DNA of 64,000 bases from Leptospira fainei serovar Hurstbridge str. BUT 6 (GCF_000306235.2 NZ_AKWZ02000010.1:930001-994000); one strand, 5' to 3'; positions 29,540 through 38,591 are shown, numbered from the stretch's first letter. Made by a program: numbers and translations. The notes: generated from the letters alone by a model not told the origin.

Positions 29540-30106
29540 CTATTTACGAAATGCTCCGGGAATATTCTTTAAATCGGGTTTACCGGAAGATCCGGATTGT
29601 TTCGCCTTATAATTCGGTTCATTCTTTTTAAATTCACCGTTATTAACTCTATTTAATAGGTCCGTAGAACTTTTTCCTAGAACGGAATTATTCTTTAGTC
29701 CCCCTAGAAAGTTCGTAACCCGAGATCGATTTTTTTCGCTGAAATTACGGGTGTAAGAGATTAATCCGGAATTGCGAATCGAAGAATGAACCGTTTCGTC
29801 GGCTACGATCTTTTCTAGCGCCGTTGCAGCCTCGTCGGTTTGGCTCCGACCGATAAAATCAAGAATCGCCTTACGTTCATAATTTCGAACTCCGTCCTGT
29901 TGTAAAATCGAAGTCAGGTACGGAACAGGATTCGGTACTAAGGTGAGAATTCTTTCGTATTGATTGTCTCTCTCCGGGTGCCCTGTCTCGCTTGTAATTT
30001 CCCGAATCTTATCTTTTAGTTTAGGATCGAGAGATTGGCCGAATATTCCTGAAGACAGGAAAAGGATAAAAATAGCGATCGAGAAATGGAAAGATTTCTT
30101 TTTCAT
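29540..30106 (-). CDS. secreted protein with HEAT-like helical repeats
   Basis: A 188-residue exported protein: signal peptide about 1-23 (basic MKKK, hydrophobic stretch, GIFGQ). The mature part is helical, with two or three degenerate HEAT-like units (NPVPYLTSILQQDGVRNYERKAILDFIG, then DEAATALEKIVADETVHSSIRNSGL). The last 40 residues are Lys/Ser/Gly rich and probably disordered. It follows the metalloprotease gene by ten bases on the same strand, so the two are likely co-expressed. No enzymatic residues can be pointed to. Confidence 0.78.
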   Translation of the reverse strand: MKKKSFHFSIAIFILFLSSGIFGQSLDPKLKDKIREITSETGHPERDNQYERILTLVPNPVPYLTSILQQDGVRNYERKAILDFIGRSQTDEAATALEKIVADETVHSSIRNSGLISYTRNFSEKNRSRVTNFLGGLKNNSVLGKSSTDLLNRVNNGEFKKNEPNYKAKQSGSSGKPDLKNIPGAFRK

Positions 30107-30116
30107 AAATTCCCTA

Positions 30117-31604
30117 TCAGTAAGACAATGGATTCGAACGAAGAACCCATCCCTGCTCTCCTGTTAACTGAGACTGATCGACACTCGCGTTTCCCAAAGG
30201 AAACATCAGATTCAGAGCTCCCGAATTATAAAAACCGGTACCCGAACAATTGTTAATCGTGAGCTTACCGTTAGAACCCGGATTACGGCATTCAGGAGTT
30301 TCCGGTAATGGATCCACATAGACTTGGGAAGATTGATCGATTTCCGCCGGATGATAAAGTCCTAAAAAATGCGATCCTTCGTGCGCGATCGTGTTCGCAA
30401 GAAAGGCCAGATCCGTGTTTGATAGATCTCCCCCAACTACACCTGAGGACCTATGGTTTTCGACAAACACTGCCATCCCGGATTTAGGAGTTCCTACCTT
30501 TCCCGGAAATCCTGGAATCCCGGAAGAGATTCCGAGGAGGCCGTCTCGTAATGAGGAATTAACATTAGCGGAAAGTTCCGAGATAAAGAATATGTTCAGG
30601 GAATTGGCATCTTGGGCAACGGAAGACGTCGTATATAATTTTGCGAGCGAACAGTTCGTAGGAGATGTCGCAGAATCGTTCGTTATATCCGAGATACTGA
30701 AACGATTTCCGTTACTCAAATCTCCGCAAGAAGCCGCATCATACTGGTAGTAGGAAAATGCTAAATCGATTCCGACCGTATTTTGACCGAAGATCTGCTT
30801 TAAGCGACTAGTCAACGAGTTGGATCCGGTCAATCCCGTAAAAAAACTGGAATTAGTAAATACATGGCTAACTCCGTTATTCACTTCAATGAAGCGAATG
30901 TTCAACCTTTTTCTGGATTGCCAAACCTTACTCAAACCGGTTTGTGAACTTCCGAAGATTCCACCTTGTTCGGGCCGAAATTTATATTCTTCACAAGTTT
31001 GCGGAATATTATTCACGACCTTCCACCCGGATACGGGATAAGATGCCGCAGATGCAGTAGTGATTAGATAACTTCTAAGTTGGTTATTACTGCCGAAGTT
31101 ATCATACCCGGAACCGGGGGCGGAATAACCCGGTGAGGATCCGACCGGAAACGCGGTCGTAGAAGAATAAATACCTCCTCCTTCATTCTTAGTGATTTCC
31201 GTTTCTCCGAAAGCTCCTGCTGCCGTCCAGTAACCGATCATAATTGCATTAGGGTTCGTCTGGCTTTGGGCAGCATATAAGATCGCCATGGGATTATACC
31301 GTCCTAACCCGCTCCAAGAATCATAACCGTTTAAATAGATGGTTCCGATTCCGTTCGAATATGCCGTATCGTACGCGCTATAACTAGAACTAAGAGCAGT
31401 AGTCGTATATTGAGGAGAACTCGGGAGAGACGTACGAACGTTGTCGATAGGATCACAATGATAGCGAATATCGTCCGCTATCATTAACCCGAGCAAAAGA
31501 TCCGTATTTTGATTATCATTCTTCGATTTAGGACAATGAAGAATAAAAATACACAATGACAGAAGGGCAGAAAAGTTTAGATTTTTTTTACTTTCTTTTT
31601 TCAT
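30117..31604 (-). CDS. secreted metzincin-type zinc protease, probable lipoprotein
   Basis: A 495-residue protein with a lipoprotein-type signal: KKESKKNL, a hydrophobic segment and a Cys near residue 24 (FILHC). The catalytic site HEGSHFLGLYH (first His at about residue 408) fits HExxHxxGxxH of metzincins. About 60 residues later LNLMFPLG gives the expected Met-turn. The long N-terminal part is Ser/Thr/Asn/Tyr rich with no recognised domain. Pappalysin-type proteases with this site occur in Leptospira, but I cannot assign a subfamily. I prefer the ATG at 31604, preceded by GGGAAAG, over the one at 31619. The HEAT-like gene follows directly. Confidence 0.82.
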   Translation of the reverse strand: MKKESKKNLNFSALLSLCIFILHCPKSKNDNQNTDLLLGLMIADDIRYHCDPIDNVRTSLPSSPQYTTTALSSSYSAYDTAYSNGIGTIYLNGYDSWSGLGRYNPMAILYAAQSQTNPNAIMIGYWTAAGAFGETEITKNEGGGIYSSTTAFPVGSSPGYSAPGSGYDNFGSNNQLRSYLITTASAASYPVSGWKVVNNIPQTCEEYKFRPEQGGIFGSSQTGLSKVWQSRKRLNIRFIEVNNGVSHVFTNSSFFTGLTGSNSLTSRLKQIFGQNTVGIDLAFSYYQYDAASCGDLSNGNRFSISDITNDSATSPTNCSLAKLYTTSSVAQDANSLNIFFISELSANVNSSLRDGLLGISSGIPGFPGKVGTPKSGMAVFVENHRSSGVVGGDLSNTDLAFLANTIAHEGSHFLGLYHPAEIDQSSQVYVDPLPETPECRNPGSNGKLTINNCSGTGFYNSGALNLMFPLGNASVDQSQLTGEQGWVLRSNPLSY

Positions 31605-31712
31605 TTTTCTTTCCCGCATTTATATCATGAGTGCATTAAAACGCATTCGTGATTGAACTCTCGCCCATCGACATTTTTGGCCTTTAACTCGCGGAAGAAA
31701 AGTAAGATTCTA

Positions 31713-32819
31713 TTATAAAGAACCTTGTCCGACAATTTCAGAAATTGATTTTACCCCAAACTTCCCGATTGTTTTATCCAAATACTCCGCAATTCTGCTA
31801 GGTAATAGAGGCCCCTGATATATATAACCCGTATAAACTTGAATTAAGTCAGCTCCGGCAAGAATTTTTTCCAACGCGGCTTCACCCGAATCGACTCCGC
31901 CTACCCCTATAATGGGAACTTTTCCCCGTAATTTTTGATAAGCTAGTCGTACGAATTTTGTCGACCTTGCTCTCAGGGGTCCTCCCGAAACGCCTCCTTC
32001 TAGCTCTACATTAGGAAATCTTTTTAAGACGCTCTTATCGATCGTGGTATTCGTTAGTATGACCCCGGAAAGATGCAAATCAGGAACCGATTCGATAATC
32101 TCTTCAAAATCTCTTTCTTCTAGATCCGGAGCGAATTTTACGAACGTCGGCGCCGGAAACCTTCCTCCTAATCCAGTTCGAATGCCGTTGATTAGATTAA
32201 ATAAATTTTCCAGTTTCTGAAAATTTCTTAAGCCGGGAGTATTTGGTGAGGAAACATTAATTACGAGATAATCCGCAAAAGGCGATAATTTTCGAATCGA
32301 ATATAAATAGTCTTCTACGGCTTTATCTTCCGGAACGACTTTCGTTTTTCCTATATTGATTCCTCTTATAACGGTCTTCCTTTGGCGGCCGATAATATCC
32401 GCAGCGTTATCCGCTCCCGGATTGTTAAACCCCATTCTATTGATAAGCGCTTGATCTTCGGGGTACCGAAAGACTCTCGGTCTTGGGTTCCCCGCCTGCG
32501 GTTGACCCGTAATAGTTCCGACTTCTATAGAACCGAATCCCATTCTGGATAAGAATGGATAAAGTTCGCCCGTCTTGTCGAACCCGGCAGCAAGACCTAC
32601 TGGATTCTCAAATTCCAGTCCTGCTACCTGAGTCTTTAATCGTTCGCTCGAATAGGATGTCTGATTCTTAAGTATGGGTGACAGGATCGGAATACTCGTG
32701 GAAAACCTAAGCATTCGATGAGCTAGCGAATGCGCGATCTCAGGATCTAAGCTTAATAGAAAAGGTTTAGCTGTTCTTTCATAAATCCACTGCTTCCAGT
32801 CGGAACTTGAATCTAGCAT
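31713..32819 (-). CDS. pyrD: quinone-dependent dihydroorotate dehydrogenase
   Basis: A 368-residue class 2 enzyme of pyrimidine synthesis, membrane-associated through its N-terminal amphipathic part (residues 1-50). Motifs: VGLAAGFDKTGELYPFLSRMGFGSIEVGTIT, NRMGFNNPGADN, VINVSSPNTPGLRNFQ with the catalytic Ser region, FVKFAPDL and IGVGGVDSGEAALEKILAGADLIQVYTG, the FMN phosphate site. Length and motif order match E. coli PyrD. It lies one base after the ABC permease stop and is therefore probably the last gene of that transcript. Confidence 0.96.
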   Translation of the reverse strand: MLDSSSDWKQWIYERTAKPFLLSLDPEIAHSLAHRMLRFSTSIPILSPILKNQTSYSSERLKTQVAGLEFENPVGLAAGFDKTGELYPFLSRMGFGSIEVGTITGQPQAGNPRPRVFRYPEDQALINRMGFNNPGADNAADIIGRQRKTVIRGINIGKTKVVPEDKAVEDYLYSIRKLSPFADYLVINVSSPNTPGLRNFQKLENLFNLINGIRTGLGGRFPAPTFVKFAPDLEERDFEEIIESVPDLHLSGVILTNTTIDKSVLKRFPNVELEGGVSGGPLRARSTKFVRLAYQKLRGKVPIIGVGGVDSGEAALEKILAGADLIQVYTGYIYQGPLLPSRIAEYLDKTIGKFGVKSISEIVGQGSL

Positions 32820-32820
32820 C

Positions 32821-33888
32821 TTAAGACCATCGGAAAATACGAAGCCCGAATGTCAAAAAAACCGCGCCGAACAGGAAGAGTAAACCGCAGGCAGGTAGGC
32901 TTTCGATTAAACCAGCGCCTTCGATAAACACTGCCCGTAAGGAATCCGCCATTAATGTAAGAGGCAAGTTCTTAACGAACGGAAGAACTATGTCCGGAAA
33001 ATTTTTATAACTAAAAAAGATACCGGATAAGACCATCATGGGAAATGTCACGGCATTAACCAAACCGTTTCCAACTTGCGAACTTTGAGCCCGGGAGCCG
33101 ACTAAAATTCCTATGCAAGCAAACGTAAAATTCCCCGTTAAGTAAATGAGAATACCGGCCGGAATAGAACCGACAAACGCATTATCAAAAACTAAAAAGG
33201 TAAACGTTAAGAAGATGATAGATTCCACAATCGTAACGATAAGTCGCGTAAAAAAGAAAGATAAAACAAAGCCGAGCTTGTTCATTGGCGTTGCGGACAT
33301 TCGCCGAAGTAATTTTTTCATCCTCATTTCGATTAGATTCCAGCCCACACCCCATAAGCAGGAGTTCATAACACCCATAGCAAGCATCCCGGGAACAAGA
33401 TAATCTATATATCTAGTTCCTTTAGAATCTAAAGTTTGAATAGAAGATTGAACGGCTACGCTCTTAGATTCCGCTAGTAATGCGTTCGAGAGTAAAAGAT
33501 AATCTCGTTGAGCGCTGGCGTTTTTCGGATCGAATGAATATTCCAAATTTCCGTTCGGCTGTTCTTTCACCAGTATGTTTAATTCACCGCGCTTCAGCGC
33601 TTTAATTGCGGCGTCTTCCGAAAGTAAGATCGGGTTAATCACTCCCAATCCATGAAGATTCCCTCCCTCAGTCTTCGCAAATGCGGTTTCGATTCGCTGA
33701 CTAAGAGTTGCCGCATTAGGAGACGACGAGATAATTGCGGCCCTCGCGACCGGGACACCGTGAGTCGTAAAAGCTAATCCTAGAACTCCCGCAATTGCGA
33801 TCGGAAACACAAAGGCCCAAAAAATAATGCCGGGCTCCCTGTAGAATTCTTTTAACTGTATAGTGACTAAATGATAAATCTGTTTCAT
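32821..33888 (-). CDS. ABC-2 type transporter permease
   Basis: A 355-residue permease with the ABC-2 layout: one N-terminal helix (about 20-40), a periplasmic domain of some 140 residues, then five membrane helices from about residue 165 to the end (YLVPGMLAMGVMNSCLWGVGWNLIEMR, GNFTFACIGILVGSRA, FPMMVLSGIFFSYKNFP). It overlaps the ATPase gene by four bases, so the two form an exporter. Substrate unknown; relatives export drugs, lipids or polysaccharides. The FPMMVLSG segment near a large loop is typical of the NodJ/DrrB group. Confidence 0.9.
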   Translation of the reverse strand: MKQIYHLVTIQLKEFYREPGIIFWAFVFPIAIAGVLGLAFTTHGVPVARAAIISSSPNAATLSQRIETAFAKTEGGNLHGLGVINPILLSEDAAIKALKRGELNILVKEQPNGNLEYSFDPKNASAQRDYLLLSNALLAESKSVAVQSSIQTLDSKGTRYIDYLVPGMLAMGVMNSCLWGVGWNLIEMRMKKLLRRMSATPMNKLGFVLSFFFTRLIVTIVESIIFLTFTFLVFDNAFVGSIPAGILIYLTGNFTFACIGILVGSRAQSSQVGNGLVNAVTFPMMVLSGIFFSYKNFPDIVLPFVKNLPLTLMADSLRAVFIEGAGLIESLPACGLLFLFGAVFLTFGLRIFRWS

Positions 33889-34820
33889 TCTTCCAGACCT
33901 CTTCCCGTCATGGAAAGGAACAGATCGTCTAACGTTTTTTTATGACATTCTAATTCTTTTAACGAAATTCCCGATTTCGAAAATGAATCCAACATAAGAG
34001 GTAGATACTCGGTAATTTTGTCCACAAACACCCTTCCTTGCTTTGTGCTTCCATCCCAGAGAAACTTGGATTTTCCCGATACAGGAAGAGAGGACTCCGG
34101 ATTTTGTCCGTTTTCAAGGGTAAACCGAACGATTTCTCCGCCGCCCAACTTTCCAAGCAATTCCGACAAATTCCCTTGATCTAGAATGACTCCCTTATTC
34201 ATGACGATGATTCTCTCGCACAGGACCTCCGCTTCTTCCATATAATGAGTCGTAAGAATCATGGTGGTCCCTTCCTTTTTAAGATCTTCCAAAATTCTCC
34301 AAATATCCCGTCTTGCACCTGGATCCAATCCTGTAGTGGGTTCGTCTAAAAAAAGTATTTCAGGCTTATTCATGATCGAGACGCCCAAAGCTAATCTTTG
34401 TCGTTGGCCGCCGGAAAGACTATTCACGTACGTTTCCTTTTTCTCTTCCAGATCTGTGAGCTGTAGAATTTCAATCATGCGGGATTCGCCGACTTTGTAA
34501 AAGCTTCCGAATAATTTGAGAGTTTCCCAGACCGTTGCACGATCCATGAATCTTGTTTCTTGTAGCGCTAAACCGATTTTACTTCTCAGAAAAGTTTCAT
34601 TACTCTTCCAAGTTTTTCCTAGGAGAGTGATTTCTCCCTTATCCGGACTTTGAATGCCTTCCAACATTTCTATCAGCGTGGTCTTTCCTGCACCGTTCGG
34701 ACCGAGTAAGGCGACGAATTCACCTTTGCCGATCTCTAACGAAAGATCGTTCACAGCTACTACGTCTTTGAATTTTTTACGTACATTTTTTACCGAGATA
34801 ATGGATTGATTTGTATTCAC
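33885..34820 (-). CDS. ABC transporter ATP-binding protein
   Basis: A 311-residue ATPase: Walker A GPNGAGKTT, Q loop, signature LSGGQRQR, Walker B ILFLDEPTTGLD and H-loop LTTHYMEEAE. The extra 80 C-terminal residues belong to the DrrA-like exporter ATPases. It is the first gene of an ABC-permease-pyrD unit. In its upstream region lies an inverted repeat (34959-34992) that could bind a regulator. The start overlaps nothing; ATG at 34820. Confidence 0.94.
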   Translation of the reverse strand: MNTNQSIISVKNVRKKFKDVVAVNDLSLEIGKGEFVALLGPNGAGKTTLIEMLEGIQSPDKGEITLLGKTWKSNETFLRSKIGLALQETRFMDRATVWETLKLFGSFYKVGESRMIEILQLTDLEEKKETYVNSLSGGQRQRLALGVSIMNKPEILFLDEPTTGLDPGARRDIWRILEDLKKEGTTMILTTHYMEEAEVLCERIIVMNKGVILDQGNLSELLGKLGGGEIVRFTLENGQNPESSLPVSGKSKFLWDGSTKQGRVFVDKITEYLPLMLDSFSKSGISLKELECHKKTLDDLFLSMTGRGLEE

Positions 34821-34958
34821 AGAGCCGACCTAAGGAACAAAATCTATTTTCTTGATCCGGTTTTCTATCTCTTTTCAAGAACGGGTCCGAATTCCGTTCG
34901 TTTATTGGATGGGATGGAATTGCATTAGTATCTGTTTTTTCAATCGAACGATTGTATG

Positions 34959-34992
34959 ATACATTTAAGAACAATAAATAATATAAATGTAT
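34959..34992. promoter_or_regulatory. inverted repeat upstream of ABC operon
   Basis: ATACATTTA (34959-34967) and TAAATGTAT (34984-34992) are perfect 9-bp inverted copies 16 bases apart. The left arm also overlaps a shorter palindrome TGTATGATACA (34954-34964). The site is 140-170 bases before the ABC ATPase start, inside the only intergenic gap for that operon. It could be a regulator operator or a hairpin; no regulator gene is adjacent. Confidence 0.35.
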
Positions 34993-35036
34993 GAGAAGGA
35001 AACTTTATCGACTGAACTCATCGCCCAGCTCGAAAT

Positions 35037-36044
35037 CTATGAGTTCGAACGGAATTTTCCGGCACGCTTAACCCAATTTTTCTTTAAATATTCCAGGATT
35101 CGTCCCTTATTTTTCAGGGCATCACTCTTTCCCAATTCGTAAGTTTCACGAACCCCTTTTGCATTCGTATAGTCGAACGAAGTTATAGGAAGCGGTCGGG
35201 AAGGAGTCATTAGAAGACATCGGTCAAGTAAGTGACGATCTTTTCCAACGAGCGTAGTCGGTTCATAATGAACTCCGATCACTTTCGAATTAGGCGGAAA
35301 TGTTTCTATGAGCAGATTATTTGTCAGTCCCCCGTCCAAATAGTATTCTTTTCTATGTTTCTGGAATGAAACCACCGGGGGGATGGAAGAGGAATTCAAA
35401 ATAATCTGCTCAATCGTATTTGGATCATGAAAGTCGGTTTCGGTAAATAGAACCTCTTTCATATTCCAATTTCTGAGAACTCGGAACGTGCGCTCGGTAT
35501 GCAAACCGCGACTTCGGTCGCGTTCATCTTCTAAAAATGCTTTTCCCGTTTCCGCAATCAACCGCGCTAACCTAAACGTATTTTTCAATGAGTCACGTTT
35601 CGGAAATGCCCGAATCGTATGAATATAGACCTTAGCGCCGGATTTTATTATCTTGGGGAAATCCATACCGAATCGAATCGTGCGGCGATACATCTCCTCA
35701 TGCGGAAAAGCGCGTTCACCGCTAAACAACTTCGTAAAGTAAAAGTTACGCGGATTCTTTCGAACGATCCGTTCGAAAAATGCGACCGACTCTTCCTCCG
35801 ATTCGCATAATAAACATAATACCATCGCGGCCCCGGCAGAAACTCCCGAGACTTCCGTAAGCTTAAGCCCCCAAGATTTTAATTCGTGTCCAATTCCAAG
35901 TCCGTAAAAAGCCTTGCAGCCTCCTCCGGCGATAGCGAAGCAAATTTCGTTTTCTATCCAAATTCCCTGAAGTACGTCCCCCAATTTATGATTTGAGTCG
36001 GTCGATTTTCTGGAAAGAAACTCTGTGTCGTCTATGATCGGCAT
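35037..36044 (-). CDS. patatin-like phospholipase
   Basis: A 335-residue lipid acyl hydrolase of the patatin family. The oxyanion motif AGGGCKAFYGLGI (about residue 38), nucleophile Ser in GVSAGA and Asp in YLDGGLTNNL form the full catalytic dyad and loop. No signal peptide, so cytosolic or secreted by another route; patatins act on membrane phospholipids. The region between the nucleophile and DGG has many Arg residues and no other domain. It is monocistronic. Confidence 0.9.
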   Translation of the reverse strand: MPIIDDTEFLSRKSTDSNHKLGDVLQGIWIENEICFAIAGGGCKAFYGLGIGHELKSWGLKLTEVSGVSAGAAMVLCLLCESEEESVAFFERIVRKNPRNFYFTKLFSGERAFPHEEMYRRTIRFGMDFPKIIKSGAKVYIHTIRAFPKRDSLKNTFRLARLIAETGKAFLEDERDRSRGLHTERTFRVLRNWNMKEVLFTETDFHDPNTIEQIILNSSSIPPVVSFQKHRKEYYLDGGLTNNLLIETFPPNSKVIGVHYEPTTLVGKDRHLLDRCLLMTPSRPLPITSFDYTNAKGVRETYELGKSDALKNKGRILEYLKKNWVKRAGKFRSNS

Positions 36045-36116
36045 ACAAATATCGAAGGGAAACCTGGACCTAATTCAATTCCTCCGTTCCAGGTAAGCTT
36101 TTAAAAGCAGTTTTTG

Positions 36117-36485
36117 CTAGAAAATTCGAAAAGAGATTCGTTCTAAAATCGGCAAAAGGGCGACTACAGCGAAGAGACTTGTTACAATCCATTTCGTTTG
36201 ATTAGCAATGAGACGGTACATTTCGGACTTTACCGAGGCAATTTCTAGTTTCAGACTCGTCATCTCTGTCCGGATTTCGGATACTGCGTACGATAAAGTT
36301 CGTATTTCTTTACGAACCAACCCGGATTCTTGAAGAAGTCTTCGTTCAAACATATCCATTAATTTTACTCTCATATTTCGTTCGTGTCGTGTAAATGCTG
36401 AATTTATCGCATTCGCAAGTTCCTGACTTTCTTCCTTTCCAATGAATTCGCGCAACCGAATGGGTATTTGACGATAATCCAGCAT
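36117..36485 (-). CDS. small coiled-coil protein with C-terminal membrane anchor (DUF1640-like)
   Basis: A 122-residue protein: an N-terminal segment (FIGKEESQELANAI), a heptad-patterned coiled coil (about 45-92) and a C-terminal membrane helix (about 98-115) followed by a short basic tail. The layout resembles DUF1640/CCDC90 proteins; this is a layout match only. A perfect consensus promoter (36491-36520) ends five bases before the ATG, so the mRNA may be leaderless; an AGGAG also sits 11 bases upstream of the ATG, inside that promoter's spacer. Strong constitutive transcription is implied. Function unknown. Confidence 0.75.
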   Translation of the reverse strand: MLDYRQIPIRLREFIGKEESQELANAINSAFTRHERNMRVKLMDMFERRLLQESGLVRKEIRTLSYAVSEIRTEMTSLKLEIASVKSEMYRLIANQTKWIVTSLFAVVALLPILERISFRIF

Positions 36486-36490
36486 GGCAA

Positions 36491-36520
36491 ATTATACTCC
36501 TTTTCGAGATCGAATGTCAA
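36491..36520 (-). promoter_or_regulatory. perfect consensus sigma-70 promoter
   Basis: Read on the minus strand: TTGACA (36520-36515), an 18-base spacer and TATAAT (36496-36491), matching consensus at all 12 positions. The ATG of the coiled-coil gene begins five bases after the -10 box, so the predicted start of transcription falls at or next to the A of the ATG. AGGAG lies within the spacer. Confidence 0.75.
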
Positions 36521-36609
36521 GCAATCCGTCTTCTTAACCGGTTCTTGAAAAAATATATTTTGAACGAAATTCTTATTCCGAATTGGATTATAAATTATTT
36601 TTAATATTT

Positions 36610-37860
36610 CTACAATATCGCTTGAACTAAAACTTCAAAATGTTGAGTTCTCGGAAAGAAGTCCACTAAAACGATGTTTTTAATTTTGTAACCGATTAAA
36701 GCTAATTCTCTCAAATCCCGAGACAAAGTAGTATGATTGCAGCTGGAATAAATCAAGCTCGTTGGCTTATATCGTTCTACGGATTGCAAAACTTTTTTGG
36801 AAGCTCCCGATCTCGGAGGATTCAAAATCCAAATTGTAGCTTGTGATGCAATTTCGGAGGACGGAAAATTCTTCTCTAAATTCAACGTCTGAAATTCAAG
36901 ATTCGATTTACCGGCTTGTTTCGCATTCTCGCGAGCGCTCAATACCGATGAATTCGACAATTCAAAACCGAAGAGCTTCGCGATTTTAGAAGATATTGAT
37001 AAACTTATCAGGCCGGCGCCGCTATAAAGCTCCAAGATTATCTCCGGTTTCTCAGGAATCCAGGAGCGAATCATCCGTAGCCAAGGTTCTATTAGAAACC
37101 GATTCACTTGCGTAAATCCACTCGGAGGAATTCGCCACTGTAACCGCTCGTCCAGGTAAGGACCGATATTCACCGCTTCCTCTTTATATTCGATCACCGC
37201 ACCGGATGAAAATCGAAGCCGGAGTTCCTTAGTCGAGGTTTTCCCGACTTTCTTTTCCAACGAATTTTTAATATATTCGTTCATCTCGTTAGGAAGATGT
37301 TTACAACCGTCCGCAGGAAATTTCACGAGGGAGTTTGAATTTTCTTTAAAAAATCCCGCAATCAACGTTTGACCAGATTTCTGAAGCTTAATTTGTGCTG
37401 TATTACGATAGGCTCCGCTCGGTCCGCTTAATATTTTCAATTCCGGAAGCAGCGAACGATTGAGTTTCCCGATTCCCTCTAGAGTTTCTAATAATAATTC
37501 TTCTTTAATTTTTAGTTCTTTCTCATACGAGATATGACGATAGGAGCAACCGCCGCATTCCGGAAACGATGTGCAATCGCTTGAAATACGTGATTGCGAC
37601 GCTCGATTTATCGATACGACTGTTCCCCAAATCAGGGAAGATGTTTCTTTTTCGATTTTAATTTTAACGAATTCACCGGGAATTCCGGCTTTAACAAAAA
37701 CGGTTTTCCCGTCCAAATGAGCGATTGCCGTTCCTAAATTCGCCCATTTTTCAATCGCGATATCCGAGACTTCACGACCGAGAAGAATTTCCTTTCTTTG
37801 ACTTTCCGAATTTTTAGCGGATTTTTTTAGACCCTTCGAACGGTTCTTTTCCGCACTCAT
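36610..37860 (-). CDS. 23S rRNA (uracil-5-)-methyltransferase, RumA/RlmD type
   Basis: A 416-residue SAM-dependent RNA methyltransferase. An N-terminal TRAM domain (about 32-88) is followed by a Cys cluster, CTSFPECGGCSY, that holds a 4Fe-4S centre in RumA. The catalytic domain has LELYSGAGLISLSIS for SAM binding, ILNPPRSGASK and SSCNHTTLSRDL with the nucleophile Cys. The terminal FFPRTQHFEVLVQ is the standard C-terminus of the TrmA/RumA family, whose His is close to the active site. Which uridine is modified (U1939, U747 or tRNA U54) cannot be read from the sequence. It is divergent from the tRNA-Ser pair. Confidence 0.88.
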   Translation of the reverse strand: MSAEKNRSKGLKKSAKNSESQRKEILLGREVSDIAIEKWANLGTAIAHLDGKTVFVKAGIPGEFVKIKIEKETSSLIWGTVVSINRASQSRISSDCTSFPECGGCSYRHISYEKELKIKEELLLETLEGIGKLNRSLLPELKILSGPSGAYRNTAQIKLQKSGQTLIAGFFKENSNSLVKFPADGCKHLPNEMNEYIKNSLEKKVGKTSTKELRLRFSSGAVIEYKEEAVNIGPYLDERLQWRIPPSGFTQVNRFLIEPWLRMIRSWIPEKPEIILELYSGAGLISLSISSKIAKLFGFELSNSSVLSARENAKQAGKSNLEFQTLNLEKNFPSSEIASQATIWILNPPRSGASKKVLQSVERYKPTSLIYSSCNHTTLSRDLRELALIGYKIKNIVLVDFFPRTQHFEVLVQAIL

Positions 37861-37872
37861 AAGTAAATCACC

Positions 37873-37903
37873 TTGACAGGGTCCCCCTTCTTGTCAGTAA
37901 AGT
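37873..37903 (+). promoter_or_regulatory. promoter of tRNA-Ser pair
   Basis: TTGACA at 37873-37878, a 19-base spacer and TAAAGT (37898-37903). The predicted start is a few bases before the first tRNA (37915). The spacer is long, so the exact -10 box is uncertain. Confidence 0.45.
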
Positions 37904-37914
37904 ATTCCTTAACC

Positions 37915-37999
37915 GGAGAAGTGGCCGAGTGGTTTAAGGCAGCGGTCTTGAAAACCGTCGTGGGGAAACTCACCGTGGGTTCGAATCCTACCTTCTCCG
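37915..37999 (+). tRNA. tRNA-Ser (UGA)
   Basis: An 85-base serine tRNA. Acceptor stem GGAGAAG (37915-37921) pairs with CTTCTCC (37992-37998), G is the discriminator. The anticodon loop CTTGAAA gives UGA, the long variable arm (GTGGGGAAACTCAC) is typical of serine, and GGTTCGAATCC forms the T arm. No CCA is encoded. Confidence 0.95.
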
Positions 38000-38012
38000 G
38001 ATCGGAACGAAT

Positions 38013-38101
<89 letters not shown>

Positions 38102-38144
38102 AATGTTCCATCCTTTCCTTTTAGTCTTCTAGGTAAATGCATAG

Positions 38145-38591
38145 ATGTCCTCCCAGAGATTCAATACCCGGGAATTCCTGGAAGATTTAAAACGCCTCTT
38201 GCAAGGGGACGAATATCCAAATTCTTTCGCGGCAATTTCTTACATACCGTTCTTCGGATGGACTTTATCCTGGTTTTTTAGAAAGCATCAGGAAATTTGC
38301 CGGTTTCACGCGGTGCAAGCGATGAAGCTAAATTCAGGCTTCGTATTTTTGTATTTAGTAGTTTGGTTTTTACGGGAATTTCCGATTTTGAGTTCTATCT
38401 TAAAATTAATTAAAGCGAATCCAATCGTTACCGATTTCTTGAGTTACGTCGCATGGTCCTTACTTACGATTTACAGTTTAATCGGCGCAATACAAGCCTA
38501 CCAAGGTAAAAATTACGTACTACCTTTCTTCCCGGAAATAGAGAATGAAGTTCGAAAGATACTCGGAAAAATTCGCGGAACTCAAGGCTAA
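38145..38591 (+). CDS. DUF4870-like small membrane protein (first of pair)
   Basis: A 148-residue protein with an N-terminal soluble helix (FLEDLKRLL), then three or four membrane helices: AAISYIPFFGWTLSWFF, a 30-residue hydrophobic segment around LVVWFLREFPILS and SYVAWSLLTIYSLIGAI. The HQEICRFHAVQA stretch between helices 1 and 2 and the closing YVLPFFPEI resemble DUF4870/Tic20-like proteins. It shares this layout with the next gene, with which it overlaps by 47 bases. Function unknown. Confidence 0.7.
   Translation: MSSQRFNTREFLEDLKRLLQGDEYPNSFAAISYIPFFGWTLSWFFRKHQEICRFHAVQAMKLNSGFVFLYLVVWFLREFPILSSILKLIKANPIVTDFLSYVAWSLLTIYSLIGAIQAYQGKNYVLPFFPEIENEVRKILGKIRGTQG

Noticed and set aside
34987..35142. 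51-codon plus-strand frame starting at the inverted repeat and reading into the patatin gene's end
   Set aside because: No regulator motif; it overlaps the end of a well supported gene on the other strand and soon stops.
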